Positions 1-14,282 are shown, counted from the first letter of the stretch. The stretch is 64,000 nt of DNA from Apteryx mantelli (GCF_036417845.1 NC_089980.1:117329169-117393168), one strand, 5' to 3'. Made by a program: numbers and translations. Notes: generated by a model not told the origin, from the letters alone.

Positions 1-1628
1 TATTAATTGTGCAATAGCATTATGTCTAAAAAAACAATGTACATACCTTAATTAAAAAATACTTTATTGCTAAAAAATGAGAACCATCATCTGAGCCTTC
101 AGAGAGTCGTAATCTTTTTGCTGATGGAGGGTCTTGCCTCGATGTTGATAGCTGCTGACTGATCAGGGTGGTGGTTGCTGAAGGCTGGGGTGGCTGTGGC
201 AATTTCTTAAAATAAGACAGCAGTGAAGTTTGCTGCATCGATTGACTCTTCCTTTCACAAAGGATTTCTCTGTAGCATGAGATGCTGTTTGATAGCATTT
301 TACCCACAATAGAACTTCTTTCAAAATTGGAGTCAATCCTCTCCAACCCTGCCGCTGCTTTATCAAATAAGTGTATGTAATATTCTAAATCCTTTGTTGT
401 CATTTCAACAATGTTCACAGCATCTTCACCCGGAGTAGATTCCATCTCAAGAAACCACTTTCTTTGCTCACTCATAAGAAGCAACTCCTCATCTGTTAAA
501 GTTTTATCATGAGGTTGCAGCAATTCAGTCACATCTTCAGGCTCCACTTCTAATGCTAGTTTGCTTGTTGTCAGTTCTAGTTCTCTTGCTGTCAGCCTGT
601 CCTTTGAAGCTTTGAAGCCAGGCACTGACTGCTCCTCTCTAGCTATGAAAGTCCCAGATGGCATCTTCTTCCAGTAGAAGGCTGTTTTGTCTACATTGAA
701 GATCTGTTGTTTAGTGTAGCCACCTTCATCAATTCTCTTAGCTAGATCTTCTGGATAACTTGCTGCAGCTTCTACATCAGCACTTGCTGCTTCACCTTGT
801 ACTTTTATATTATGGAGACAGCTTCTTTCCTTAAACCTCATGAACCAACCTCTGCTAGCTTCAAACTTTTCTTCTGCAGCTTTCTCACCTCTCTCAGCCT
901 TCATAGAATTGAAGAGAGTTAGGGCCTTGCTCTGGATTCGGCTTTGGCTTAAGGGAAAGTTGTGGCTGGTTTGATCTTCTGTCCAGACCACTAAAACTTG
1001 CTCCATATCAGCAATAAGGCTGTTTTGCTTTCTTATCATTCGTGTGTTCACTGGAGTAGCACTTTGAATTTCCTTCAAGACCTTTTCCTTTGCATTCACA
1101 ACGTGGCTGTTTGGCGCCAGAGGCTGAGCTTTCGGCCTATCTCGGCTTTTGACGTGCCTTCCTCACTAAGCTTCATCGTTTCTAGCTTTTGATTTAAAGT
1201 GAGAGATGTGCAACTCTTCCTTTCACTTGAACGCTTAGAGGCCATTGCAGGGTTATTAATTGCCCTAATTTCAATGTTGTTGTGTCTCAGGGAATAGGGA
1301 GGCCCGAGGAGAGGGAGAGAGACGGGGGAACAGCTGTTCAGTGGAGCAGTCAGAACACACACAACATTCACTGATTAAGTTCGCCATCTTATACGGGCGC
1401 AGTTCGTGGCGCCCCCAAACAATTACAATAGTAACATCAAAGATCACAGGTCACCATAACAGATAGAATAATAATGCAAAAGTTTGAAATATTGCAAGAA
1501 TTACCAAAATGTGACACAGAGACACAAAGTGAACACATGCTGTTGGAAAAACGGTGCCGATAGACTTGCTTGACACTTGACGCAAACCTTCAATTTGTAA
1601 AAAAGCGCAATAAAATGAGGTATGCCTG
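1..1628 (-). mobile_element. Tigger1-like DNA transposon, internally deleted and cut by the window edge
   Basis: Read on the minus strand, the element begins with the terminal inverted repeat CAGGCATACCTCATTTTATT (its first C is the complement of 1628). It is flanked by TA at 1629-1630, the target dinucleotide of pogo/Tigger elements. A 5' untranslated part follows (about 1246-1628), then transposase coding sequence, then a 3' untranslated part (1-90) that runs off the window, so the second terminal repeat is not visible. From memory of the family, both untranslated and coding parts closely resemble mammalian Tigger1. The coding part lacks most of the catalytic core and carries a small frame-breaking deletion, so this copy cannot encode a working transposase. 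No other copy is seen in the window. Family assignment is strong; how it came to be in this genome is open. Confidence 0.88.
26..1245 (-). pseudogene. Broken Tigger1/TIGD1-type transposase (CENP-B-like DNA binding, DDE core deleted)
   Basis: Start codon at 1243-1245 (MASKRSSERK, the family start). The first ~49 codons hold the beginning of the CENP-B-type helix-turn-helix (NQKLE, EIGRKL). A deletion of about 4 nt near 1100-1125 then breaks the frame, and reading resumes at NAKEK for some 356 codons, ending at the stop at 26-28. That part contains the second helix-turn-helix ([19 protein letters not shown]) and the first catalytic aspartate region ([13 protein letters not shown]; the family usually has DET, here DKT). 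At about 589 the protein jumps from FKASKDRLT straight to the C-terminal region ([24 protein letters not shown]). The segment with the other acidic residues of the DDE triad (DNAPGH region) is missing. Roughly 400 codons remain, against about 590 in human TIGD1. Inference: a dead, non-autonomous deletion derivative. Confidence 0.85.
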
Positions 1629-3312
1629 TACATAGCATTAGTCTGGGTAGGCTACACTGATCTGACACCAATACTTTGTGCTTTTTTTAATCTTATCATA
1701 AGATGCAAATATTGAAAATGACACATTTTTGTAAGTAGTTGAAGCCTTTTATTTTCACTAAGCAAATTTCCTTCTTTTATGGAAGTCTTTCTCACATCTT
1801 TATTTTCATTAAACTGTGGTCTCAATTCATTCTCCTTAATTTAACCATCAACTGAATTAAGAACCTAATGGCTCAAAGATGGTGTGAAGCTGAAGAACTG
1901 CCCTCTAGAGATGTCCACTTCCCTGTGCAGCTGTGGAGGGAATGTGGATGCTCAAGTAGGATGGCTCTGGTCCAAATGTTTTAGTGCTGGAGTTATAGGG
2001 AGGAGAACAGGGGAGAGGCTGGATTTTTTTCCCTCTTCTACAACAAAACCTTTCCTTTGAGACTATTGATTAACCCTGCACTTAAGAGCAGACAGTGCTT
2101 TCCTTCCATGGGCAATTAAAGTAGTAGATTTCATGTGGGCAGAGAGAGAGCAACTGATACACAACTATTTGTTTTCCTTCACTAACTTTCTAAAACTTGG
2201 ATTCCCAGACCCTGATGGAAAGGAACAGGGAATGGGGAGGAAGGGAGGAAATTTCAGTTGAAAGGGCATTCTAAAGACTTTTAATGCTCATTGTAACTTG
2301 ACTCTCTTCAGATTAAATAAAAGAGCTAGTAATTCCGCAATCTGTAGATAAATGTGTTTGCACACCAGCCTGCAAACTGAATCAGATTATGAAAATTGAT
2401 GTTCACATAACTAAACATTTTCCAAGCCCAATGCCATCAGTAGCTGCTGCCTGCCTTGGCTTTCTCTGCTGGAGGGATATCCATAGGAGGGACTTCAAGA
2501 GAAGTTCCCTGTGGCTGAGGAACAGCAATAAATGAACTTTACAGCCTGAAATGTAACTCTGGTGCCTTAGCTCTTTGAAAGGAGGGAACGATGTGGACTC
2601 TTCTTTCTCTGTGACCTGCATTTCCCCAAACCCACAAAAGTGCTCTGAGAACAGGAATGCAAGGGAGCCTTGCCATGGTTTTCCTCCCAGGATGGAAGAT
2701 TTGAGTCTTGTTGCCCAGAACTTCACATTCGGGTTGAGTGTAACTGTTGCCTGTGCTGCCCTGAGTACCCTCTGCTCTCACGAGCTGTTGGTGAAGCATC
2801 ACCAGAAATACATGTGATGCAGAGGCCCTCCAACATGGTTCTAATGCTTTGGTCCTTCTCTATTTCTGCTGTTTCAGTATACTCCCCATTTCTGCAATGT
2901 TCTTGGTTTACATTCCTTGTCCTCAATGAGGGGGGCAGGATAGAAGAACTCAGTATGCAGCTAAATGTCTGAAACAACTGTGCCTTAAGCTGAGGTCTTT
3001 TGAGTTAGAACAAAATAAACAAACTAGCGGAGACTACTACTATCTCCTTTATGTGTTGTTTATTTATTTACTGCGTTCCAGTGGTGTAGCTTACACACTA
3101 TCAAATCTACTTTTGTCAAATGCAGGAAGAAAAGAAAACCATTCTCTCCTGAACAGAGTGTCTAGAAGCCAAGTTTCTGTCTGGAACAGATCTGAAGGGC
3201 TGATCCACAGACATCCAGAAATACAAGTTTATAAAGGAAAGGCAGAGTGACTCAATGGCATACACACAAGTGGGGATTGTTATATTGGATTAAAAAAAAT
3301 AGAAACCAAAAC

Positions 3313-3340
3313 AAACCAACCAACCAACCAACCAACCAAA
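3313..3340. repeat. (CCAA)n microsatellite
   Basis: About six to seven uninterrupted AACC/CCAA units in intergenic DNA. Confidence 0.9.
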
Positions 3341-3976
3341 AACTCTTACTATTAACTTTTGTTAATAGTGATAATGAGTTTTTAATCTGTTATCTTTGAA
3401 GTGGTTCTTTTATTTAAATGAACAGGAATGAGGGAGACCTCACTATCTTGCTAGTTATCAAGCTTATTCAACTAAAAAGTATTTTCATAAAACTGTGTTA
3501 GGGTTCACATATCCTTACAAGTGTAAATATCTTTTCTCTGAAAAGTGTGGTCTTTGGGTAGCAATCTCATATAATTCAATGAAATGAAGTAAGTCAACAT
3601 AAATTTAGAATTTTATTTTCCCTTTTCTTCTACTCCTAAAATGAAATAACTCATCAGTTTTCAACGGTAAAATTGTATAGAAAATGGGGAGAGATGATTT
3701 ATGGATATGAACATTATCATATACAAGATGGCAGACAATCTTAAATAATTTACCACAGTTAAGTCTGGGGGATCAGATGATCCCATAGCACTGAAAAAAA
3801 ATGGAACATGAAGTTGCAAGTCTAGTAGAAACTGTTATAAATACATCCATCACACTGACTGTAGTAGCTTTTGACTAGAGAATAATAAACTTAGTACCTA
3901 TATTTAATGAAAGAAAAACATGAAGCTGGCATCCACAGACCCATTAGTCAGCACTCATGATTTTAGAACAATTTTG

Positions 3977-3991
3977 AAAAAAAAAAAAAAA
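3977..3991. repeat. Poly-A tract
   Basis: Run of 15 A. No retroposed sequence is recognisable immediately upstream. Confidence 0.8.
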
Positions 3992-6900
3992 GAAGTGAAA
4001 GAAATGCAACAATACTTACCAAATTTGGATTATGCCAGGCTTTTCTGCTAGCTTTCTTGATAAGCTATTCCTGAGTAAGCGTGATGAACCAGACCAATCT
4101 ATCTGGACTCTGTTAAAGCACCTGATATAACCTTTGATAATTTTCTACATGGGAATTTAATTAAGATGGTGAAGGAAAGTGGAAAGTGATGATCAGGAAA
4201 GAATTGCCTAGTAGGGAGACAGATTAGTTATGAGATGGGTCTGATTTAATATTTTAATTAATGGTCTTGGCACACAAAATGGGTACTTATGAACTTTGCT
4301 AAAACCCGAAAAGTTGAGAAGCATTATAAGCACAGAGGACGGTCAAGATCTGAGTGATCTTGAGGCCTGAATTTATAGAAACCATGTGAAAGAATTGCAC
4401 AGTGTGAAAGTTAGTTACAGCACTAGGGGACTATGGATTAGTTTCAGAGGTAATGTCTTTTAAAGATTAAGCAGAGGAAGGTCCCCAAGGTTCTGACTAC
4501 CAAATAAAAACTTAAGTTAAAAAGTCTGAAGGTACATTTTCTTTCTCGACAAATTGTACTAAAAAATGTGGTTTTGCTACATAAGCTGGGGTTCCATGAT
4601 GTATTTACCTGCTATTCCACTTTCCTTTTCCAGCAGTGTATTTTTCTGTTTCTCAGCTTCTGAGTGCTTTGAAGCTATTCTCATGAAAATGACTGGAAAA
4701 GAAAATAAAAACCATAAATAAGAGGGAAATGCATTTGTGTCTCAAGATAGAAGCAAAAATGAGTGACCTGATCATTGAATTTTCCTTTTCCTTTTGACAG
4801 GAGTCTACAGCAGGCAGAAGAGAAAGATCTTTTTAAGAGGTAAGGCAGAAGTTTACTAAAAAAGTAGCTCCTGTGCAGGGTTTCAGACAGCTCAGCAAGG
4901 CCATACATTTTCACTGATGTACTAAAAAAAAACTTCAAGATATTTCAGTAAGAAGGGTACTGAAGGATAACGTAGCCAATGAACACTGCTGTGTATGTTC
5001 AATTTATAGCTGGGCTTAAACAGCAGATTGTGCAGAGTGAAGTGGGAGAGAAATGTTCTTGCCACATCTTTCAGGTCTGATGAATAACACAGTTCCTGGA
5101 CCTTGTCTGTGGGAAAACTAGTTATTGGGGATACCCACAGGCGGTCAGGAGGATTACACTAATCAGTGCAGGTGCATGGGACAGGGTCTGAGTAGCTTAT
5201 TGAAGAGCATGCTCAGGAAGAATCGAGGGAGGTATATTTTTTTTCTTCTGTGGGGATTTTTTCAATGGCAAACTGCCAAGCATTTCAGCAGCTAATTATG
5301 TCAGGAGTTTATTTTTTTTAAGTGTTTATAAGTGATCCAAAAAGAGGGAGGTTTGATTCTTCCACTTGACATATGTCAAATATAATTGGAATGATCACAC
5401 ACTGGTCAATCTGTGAACAAATTGGATTTGCAATTTTGGCAATCACCCGGCTTTTAAAAGGCTCTCTGGAAATCAAGCAGGTTTGTTTCATGCAATGTTG
5501 ACAGTTTGTGCACAAAAAAAAAGAATAGAAAAATAAGCAATTTCTTTCCAGACAAATAAAATCTAGGATGAAGTCTTACTCTTTTGAAGTTGATGGCAAA
5601 ATTCCCACTGGCCATGATTTCACCCCAAATCTTTCAGCAGTGCTGAACACCTAGTAGTTCCCATGGAATTCCACTGGACCTGGGGAAAAAAACTGCTGTG
5701 AAAAGCAATCTGATAAAGTTACCTCTTTCTTTTCTCCTTGCAGACATTCCCAACTGTGAACACTGTGTATGATCAAGCTGACATTGTTCAATCTGTTAAG
5801 CTTCATTTACAGAAAGTAAGAGGGAGGATAGTCAGTACTTCCTTTAGGCTGATACCATAATGGCAGTGGAAATATGTAAAAGGACTTAAAACAAAGGCTG
5901 GGGACTTTTTCTGTCCTATCTTCAATAGTATCTTCTTGTCCATCCAGTCCCTTAATTTTATCAGCATGTCATTCTGATAGGCTGGCTCACAGTCACTTGT
6001 TCTTGTTCATTTCTTTGCTCATACTCCTTACACATTCTTCTGAACCATTTTTATCCTTCCTGTTTTCATAATTTGTGGGGTTTTTTAAGGACCTAGAAAG
6101 AGGAATAGGAAGTAAGTAATGATGTCTTGTTCTAAATTTTGCTATTTCTTCTGTTCTCTCTATTTTCTTCTAAAATTTTCTCCTATTTTATTATTTTCCT
6201 CATATTTTAATTACAGCTGAAACAAATGCAAGATCAGAAAATTCTACTTTTTTTTTTTATTTTGAAACTACTTCATTTAGACCTTAGTTTATCAAAACAC
6301 TTAAGTGCCTATAGAATTTAAGCATTTGCTAGAGTCCAGTGTGACTTAAGCACACATTAAATATACTTCCAGAAAGAAATGGAATTTTTCTATATATCTT
6401 TGACCTATACAGAATCAGAGTGAGCTTTTAAGACTAACAGTGCTGCTATCCAGCACCCCTCACTTTAGGTTCTCTTACTCTCAATGGGAATAGTCTCTTT
6501 GATGTCAATGGGAGCAAGATACATCTCTTTAATAATTGTTCTCTGTGCCAGACATTTGTTAGGACTCAGGACAAAACCCAAAGTTCAAGAAAGGCCATTG
6601 ACATTTAAAAACCTGGGAAAAATACAACCATCTCTACTCTCAGTGAACCTTTCTCACTAATACATATCTGACTTTGTGACAAAGAGCAAAAGCTCAACAT
6701 TTTACTAGTCTTTCTAAAAAATGTCATTTATAAATGGTAGGTTAAAAACTAAAGAAAAATTACAAGTGTTTGTTTAAAGAAAATAAAATGAATCCCAAAC
6801 CAAATATCCTATTGTAAATACAATATATGAATACACAGTCATGAAGATGCGATATTCCTCTCTAATTTAGACTTTCAATTGCAATGATTTAAAGTTTTTG

Positions 6901-9900
6901 TCAATATAACACTGAATAAAATGCTTTCAGAACTGTTTATTGACTCAACTGGGTAAAAAGAAGCTCCATTTATCAAAAGACAAGTTAGTTATTGCTCTGC
7001 TGGCTGCCACTGAGAGATCATAAAGTTTAGACTGTCTGATAACAGGAATCCCACTGAAATGAACTGAGCTATCAGGATTCTGCATTTTTGACTGGCAGCC
7101 AAACTATACACAAAATTTCTTTCTCCTATGAAGACTTTATCCTTTTTGTGTATTATTTCCCTGGTAAATTTTATTCCATCTTTTGAAGAACAGATACTCA
7201 GTTAATGAGCTGGTGAAGTTCAGAATTTAGAGGCATATTATTACAGTAACCTCACCATTTTGACATCATACAAATTTACCAGAAGGACTACCAAGTCATG
7301 TGAATAAATGAATTATCTCAATTTTCAGTAATTATAGTATTATGCAAAATATGAACATGCAAGCAAAACTAGTTATCTAGGTATATACTGTGTAACCACA
7401 ATAGTTTCTTGCTCCAGAATTATATAAGAAGAAAAGTAACAATAACAGATTCTTTCCCTCTCGTCTAAAAGAAATTTTTTGATTGACAGGGTATTTTCCA
7501 TTGATTCTCCAAGGAAGCAAGCAGGTGTACCAGAAGTGACAAAAAAAGAATTCAGGAAACTGAATGTGAAGAAATCATGTTTTTATTTAGTTCTGATGGG
7601 CTTTTGAAATCACAGACACACGAAAGCCACAAAGATAACTGCTTCACGGAGATTTGCATGTTCCACTGCTAACACATTTGTTCACAGCTGAATGCTTTCT
7701 ACTTACTGCTCATTCCATTCTAGCTGGTAGGATTACTCTAACCAGTGCTTAGGACAGCTACTAATAACCTATAGGAGGGAAAGTTTTGCTATCAAAAATT
7801 ACAAATATCTTACCTGAGACAACATTTGTCTTGAGAAGGCTTCCAAGTTTTAACTGCGTTCCTGGCTTCACAGAATGCTGCTCAGATTTCTATATGCTTT
7901 TGGCTTTATGGGAAGGGGATGTTTGATGTCACTGGGAACTTTATAGACCAACAAATTTATCTCCATTTTATCATTAGTTTATGTGAGAGAAAGGACCATT
8001 CAGTTCTCCTTTTAGTGTCTTCCTCCTAAGGCTGGAAAACAAATCCCCAAATGAAATGAGGCTTGTACACCATCTGCAAAACATTGGGACCCTATTAAGA
8101 ACAAAAATGTGTCCATTTTTAGAGTCTCTAAGATAGACCTATTTCTGTGGCTCCTGTTGGCTTTAGCATAAGCCAGGCAGGTGCTCAGGCAATTGGTTAT
8201 TTTCCAGATAAAATCAGTATGTACATGACAGAATCTTTCATAGAGTTCAGATTGTTGCAAAGGAGTGTTATTAAGTTCACTGTTCTTCCCCTGTTCATGT
8301 TCCCACAGTTCTGATGCTTATTTTAAACTTTTTTTTCCTTTCCCACGTTCTCGCTCTTTTTGATAACATACATATAATTATGAAAATATAAAGGGGCCAA
8401 AGGATTGCTTTTGAAGTGATGGATGCTTAGGACAGCTGGGGTTTACCCGAGATGGCAAGTCTTTTCTAAGATACAGCTTTGATTATTTTGTGGGTGTGTA
8501 ATAATACTACGACTTTGTTACTTTGAAATTAAGGTCCTTGAAAAAATATGGATATTCCAAATGTTGATATAATTGCTGTAGAGTTTTTCATTGCTCTGGT
8601 ATTTGGAGTACTCTACACTGTTTAATTTGGGCCATTAACATTCCAAATGAAAGTAGCAAGAACTTCACTTTAAGTTTATCTTTCTTTGACTAATCTTAAC
8701 ATGTACCCAAGTCTCTAGCTAACTTTCCAAGAATCACATGGTACAGTTATATTTCACAAGCAGGGATATATCCACCCTGCCTGCTTTAGACATTTTACTT
8801 ACTCTGTCTAAGTGGCCCCCCTGGAAGCACTTAACTCTCTCCAGTGACTATATAGGGAGTTCAGTCTTCCAAATTTTCTCTTCTGAATCAGAGCAAAATT
8901 AGATCTTACAGTAGACTACAGCAAATGATGCCAATGTCTCCGACAGTGTCAAATTAGAGTCTTGATCCTTCAAGCCCTATTCATGCAAGTAAATCAATGG
9001 TACTGCATGTGGAGTGGAAGAGAAGCTGTGTTATTAAAGGTCACAGGGTCAGGACTTCAGAATACTGATGGCTTTTACTCCACTCAGCCTTAACATACTC
9101 ATGCTCAGGCCCTTCCCTCTTTTGCTGTATTTTAGCCAATTTCTAAGTAATATTCCCAGCACAACATAATCCTGAACTTCAAAGCAGGCTCTTACAGTTT
9201 CTTGCAGATGTGGTAAAAGCACAGTTATGAAAATAAACATCAGCTATTAATGTAATAATGATGCAAAGAGCAAGATTCAGTATAATCTGATCCAAGAGGT
9301 TCAGTCCAGCATTACCTCCTTATCAAATACTACATATACATACACACAGACACAAAGGAACTAATGAAAAAATCTACCCTTAGCTTATCCAGTCCCCCTT
9401 TTATTATGTACTTATGCAGTAAAGCCTTTTGTTGTTGATTTAATAAATGCAATGAATATTTATAAAAGATAGCAAAGAACATGATTTGAAAGAGTCTTTC
9501 TCTGGAACTGCAATTTCAGCTGACTTCAGTGTATTTTCCTTTAACACTCAAATCTGACACATCTGAACAGTGGTGCAGAGGGGAAAGTTTGCAGTCTCTT
9601 GACTATAGGCAATTACTTGACTGTTGCACTGTCAGAGAAAGAAAAATGATGCCAGGTAAACAGAAAAGGAAGGAAAATATAAAGAGCATATTTAAAGCTT
9701 TCTCTATCTCTGATACACACACTCTACTGTAGGGATTTTGATCCCTTTTTATTTAAAAGTAGTTAAGTTTCTTTGCTCCTAAGGTCCCTGAAAGCATAAA
9801 CAAAAATCTTACAGCATTATGTATGAAAATTACTGAAAGACTATAGAATGACAAAACTGCTTCATAGATGGGAAGCTAAACTTTAAAATGTCATTGAACT

Positions 9901-10237
9901 AGAAACTGTAGAAGAAAAGTCTCAGGAACCTGGAATAACTGAAATAATCTTGAAGTAAATTTTCCCCATTTTTTTTGAAATTATCCTTCTATCTTTTTTC
10001 TACATTTTTGGAAAAAAAAACCTTGTAAACCTAAATGCTTCCTATTTGAGAGTTTAAAAAATGGACAATTCTTGTGAAAGGGAGCATTTCATTAAAAATT
10101 CTATTCTGTTGAAAAATGACTTTTGTCAAAAAGAAAAACCACAGCTCTGATTCAAAATGGCTAGAAAAAGAAAACAGTACTATGTTACCAGGAGAGAACA
10201 CATCCCATATGAGGACCCAGATACTGGAACACTGGCC

Positions 10238-10269
10238 TTCATACATTTTTCATACATTTTTCATACATT
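10238..10269. repeat. Short tandem repeat, three copies of an ~11-bp unit
   Basis: The unit TTCATACATTT is repeated three times in succession in intergenic DNA. Confidence 0.8.
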
Positions 10270-13200
10270 GTTCTTAATATTTTCAGTTGATAAGACTCTA
10301 CCTACCTTTCACTGTACTGTGTAAGCAAGTATAAATACAGGTTGAAAAGGATTACTCTACCATGGAAGGTAAAATCTCTATTCAGTTCTTTAGGAACAAA
10401 GAAAATACCTGTGTAGGAAGAATACATTTCTCTGGTTCCCTAAAGTGTGAAACTCACAAGTCTTTGAGCAATGCACACGAAAATTGCAGAAAGAAGGTAT
10501 ACACACCTGAAGATCCATTTCCAGGAGGAAATTTGAAAGAAGTCTTGAGGAGAACCTGAAAAGTTTATTTTCTTCCAGAAAATCAATTAAAAAGCAGTCT
10601 CCAGCAAGTATTGGAAATAAATAAACTTTGATGTCTTCTGTTGTCCAAAAACCTATCGTGTTTCCACTGAAGTCAATGGCAATGCTCCTGCACATTGCAG
10701 TGGATATAGGATCAAAATGTGACTATTGATACAGAAGGTAGTGCTACATAATTCATTTTATGCTTAGGAACATCAGATCAGATTTTAAAGATGTTATAGT
10801 TGCTTAGCTGTCATTGAACTAAATATAGACAGGCACTGTAATAATACTCCTTAGAAAAATCTGAACCAGATTAGAGGTCTTAAATCCTAAAGCCATTCTA
10901 TAAATCCCTATGACCAACTAATACCTCAGATCACTTAAATTGATAACGTTCATATTTTTAATTCAAGCAGCAGCCTCAAAAATACAGTGATTTTTTCATC
11001 TAAGATTATGTGTTCTTTATCTATATTTTCTTCGTTTAGCCTTTGCTACCTGCAGAAAACTTTGAAAAACAAACACAGTGAATCTATTGAAGTTATGTGT
11101 TTATTTAGACATGTCAGGATTTTAAAGCTTATTATTCTGCTAATTCTACCAAACTTATGCTTATCTCCTAGTCTATGTTGTTAGATAGAAAACCATCTAT
11201 TCTGGTTTCCACAGCAGCTTACAAAATACTTCCATTAAAAGCCAGAAAGGAACTCTCCATCTATTATGGAGGTGCATGACTTTCTTTAAAAACAACAGCC
11301 TAGGCTTTACTAGGGAAGAATAACTTTTTATCTTTGTGACAGAAATCCTGGTTGACAGCCCTGTTTACACTATAGAAAATAATGACTGCTGACAGTCCAA
11401 AGGACCACCCAGCGGGTTATTTACATTTGAAACATTTGAAATCAACTCTGTTTAGATAATGTTTCAGTTCTGCATCTGGCTTGCCTGCACATGTTGCTTG
11501 TACACTGTTTTAAAGTTAGTACATCTCATTGGAACTGTAATCAATAATGTCCAAGTTTCATACTGTCAGCCAGTATCTATTAATGTGAAACTGCTGAGTT
11601 TAATGTTAAATATTTTGTTCATTTGGATTTTGGAGCCCAGTTGTTAATAGAAAACTCTTATGTTTAAAAAAATGGCATTTTTAAAAAGTAAGTGAATAAC
11701 ATTTAGGCTTTTTATTCTAACATCACCCTCAGGAGAGGAATATAAATGTATTTTCATCATATTATACTATGTAAAAGAAAGATCTTCCAGGCTACCTGAG
11801 TTCCTCAGGCTTAGAATGTAGACTGCAACTACACTTCAACAATTTTAAGAAATAACATTTTTTCATATCTGTATTTTCTTCAGGTCAGGAAGTTCTCTTT
11901 TCAGGTTACTATTTTCTACTTCTTTGTTTGCCAAGAATATTTCTAAACTGAGTAAAAGAAGAATAACCTGAAGGGTGTTCCATTAATCTGAAAGAAAGGT
12001 TTGGACACAATTCTCTGAAAAGAAAGAGTGGCCAGTTGGATTGACTTTTTTTAATCTAGCATTTGTCTTAGTACTCTGAAAAAAAAAAGGCAATGACAAA
12101 ATAAGCAGGTAGTTTGAAGGTGTCTAAACAAGCAATAAAGACTAATATCCTTTATTAATTACTGTTCCTGAAGTAGATATGAATTTATGTTGCTGTTAAT
12201 TATATCTTTCCTTTTCTTAGGTTTTCCATTCTTCATTCACAGTGGCAGTGATCCACAGCTCCAGTTCATGTTCTAGTTTGGAAACTCTTGTTAATACAAT
12301 CTGAAACTGGGTCTCCTTGCTTAATTTAATAGGTCATGGAGAAAAAAAACATGCTTATTTCTGAAATGCAAGAACAGAGCGTTCATGTATGGAGATCATC
12401 CTGAAGTATTGCCAGATAACTGACATTAGGATGACAGTCTGAAGAAACAAGTTAATCTTCTCTACTACAAACTCCAGAAGGCATTCTGGAAGGCACTTTA
12501 TGCAACCTACCTCTCTTGACTGACTACTTGGGAAAAAGAGAAATCTAACTTGGAAGGACTCCTAAACCTACAGATACCTAAAAGTAGATGGCAGAAGTCT
12601 AGGTATAAAAGAAAATGCTCTTTGGATGATGTGTTGTTTGGTGCTGAATATTCTTCCCATCTAACATATATATTTTTTAATTTTATCAGCAATACATACT
12701 AATCTACAGAAGAAATAAATCAGAAGAAAAAGCCCTGCTACAAGAGGAAAATTCTTGACGTCATAAAGGACTCTGACTTAATCTAAGCTAATGTTCCAAG
12801 CTGTCAAGAAGGCAAAACAAGGAAATAGCTATAGGATTTTGCTTTTTATTAAGAAAATTCCTTGTACACTATCTATCTAAAGCATAATTGTGATTAGAAA
12901 ACGTGAAAAAGAAACTCTGTCTCCTTTGGCTGTCATGCTCATGTCTTACTCCAAGGGATTTCTAGGAAAAGATGTGGGTAACCTGCAGAGGAATCTGGGA
13001 GGAAGGTCAGGGCTGCTTCATGGCTTCAGTTGCTACGGACTTCAAACATGTGAGAGGTACAGGACAGCTTTCTTCATAACACAAGTAACTGATCAGAAGA
13101 ACACCTAATATGGTAATATGGTAAAATTAAATCTTTAGCACGAACTGAAGAAAATAAATATCTTTTCCACTATGAGTGTGAGCTACTGGAAAGCTAAATT

Positions 13201-14282
13201 AAGATTGAGGCTTGAGATTATAATGGCCATGCAGAAAATACTGACTGGATGGTTCTCAGAAACATATAAATACATCAATAATCTCCACATTACATTGTAA
13301 TTTGAGCAGCAGCCTGGTCCTAGTAAAGTCAACAGAGTAACATAGATTTCAAGTAGATGTGGCATCATTTATGCTTACAGTTTACTTCAAAGCTGCCAAA
13401 AGATCCCCACTGATTTAAAATCAGCTGGAACAAGCCCAAGTGTTTTCAGCATTGCCACAAGGAAATGAGGAGTTACATCTGAAAAGAATGAAATCAGATA
13501 GGCAAAAGAAGTGATCCAAAACACATCAAATACAATTTTAGGCTGTGAAAACTTAGACAGGTTGTCCTTGTTCATATTTGTAAGACTCTGATGGCTGACA
13601 AGAAACCAATTAGAGTAAGAGACTGGTGTTATGAATTTCCGCTTTAACTGCGGCCTTAATTTTGACATCAAATATGAAAGAAGGAAATCGGGAGCATTAA
13701 AATATAAGACAAGCTAAAGGGAATACCTTAGGCTGAGACTGGTTTTAAAAGGTAATGGGCAGATCTAGTGTCCACAGAAAATGACCACCACAGCACATAT
13801 AACTTAAATTAATCCCAATATTTTAACACACTTCACCTCTGCTTAAAAAAAGTTCATTCTGGCCTAATTTTCTGCAGTTGATAAAATCTTATAGAATGGC
13901 ACCTACTTAAGTGACTTGATACTTTATTAATCAAAAATGTCTCCCAAACAGCTGGAATTGTCAATTTATGAAAATACTTTGGTATTCAGATGCTTTATTT
14001 TATTCCCCTCATTAGCATTATCTAAATTTCTTGTTAGGCATAACTCATTTAACTGCTTAACAAGAAGAGTCTAAAATGATTTAAAACCCTGGGAGAAAAG
14101 GATTTGACTGGCATTTGGAAAATAAAACTCTGCAAGTATAAAAGGCAATACAAATATTGTGAAAACAGTATGTTTAGAAACTCAGAATTCTAACAGTTTC
14201 TTATAAGACCATATATCTGACCTAACAGAACAAAAACTTTCTTCATTCGAACAGGTAGGCTGCCAAAGCTACTTATCTAGTC

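Noticed and set aside
2403-2977. Overlapping 80-107 codon frames on both strands in a locally GC-richer stretch
   Set aside because: Openness on both strands follows from composition. No family resemblance, and none stands out by start context.
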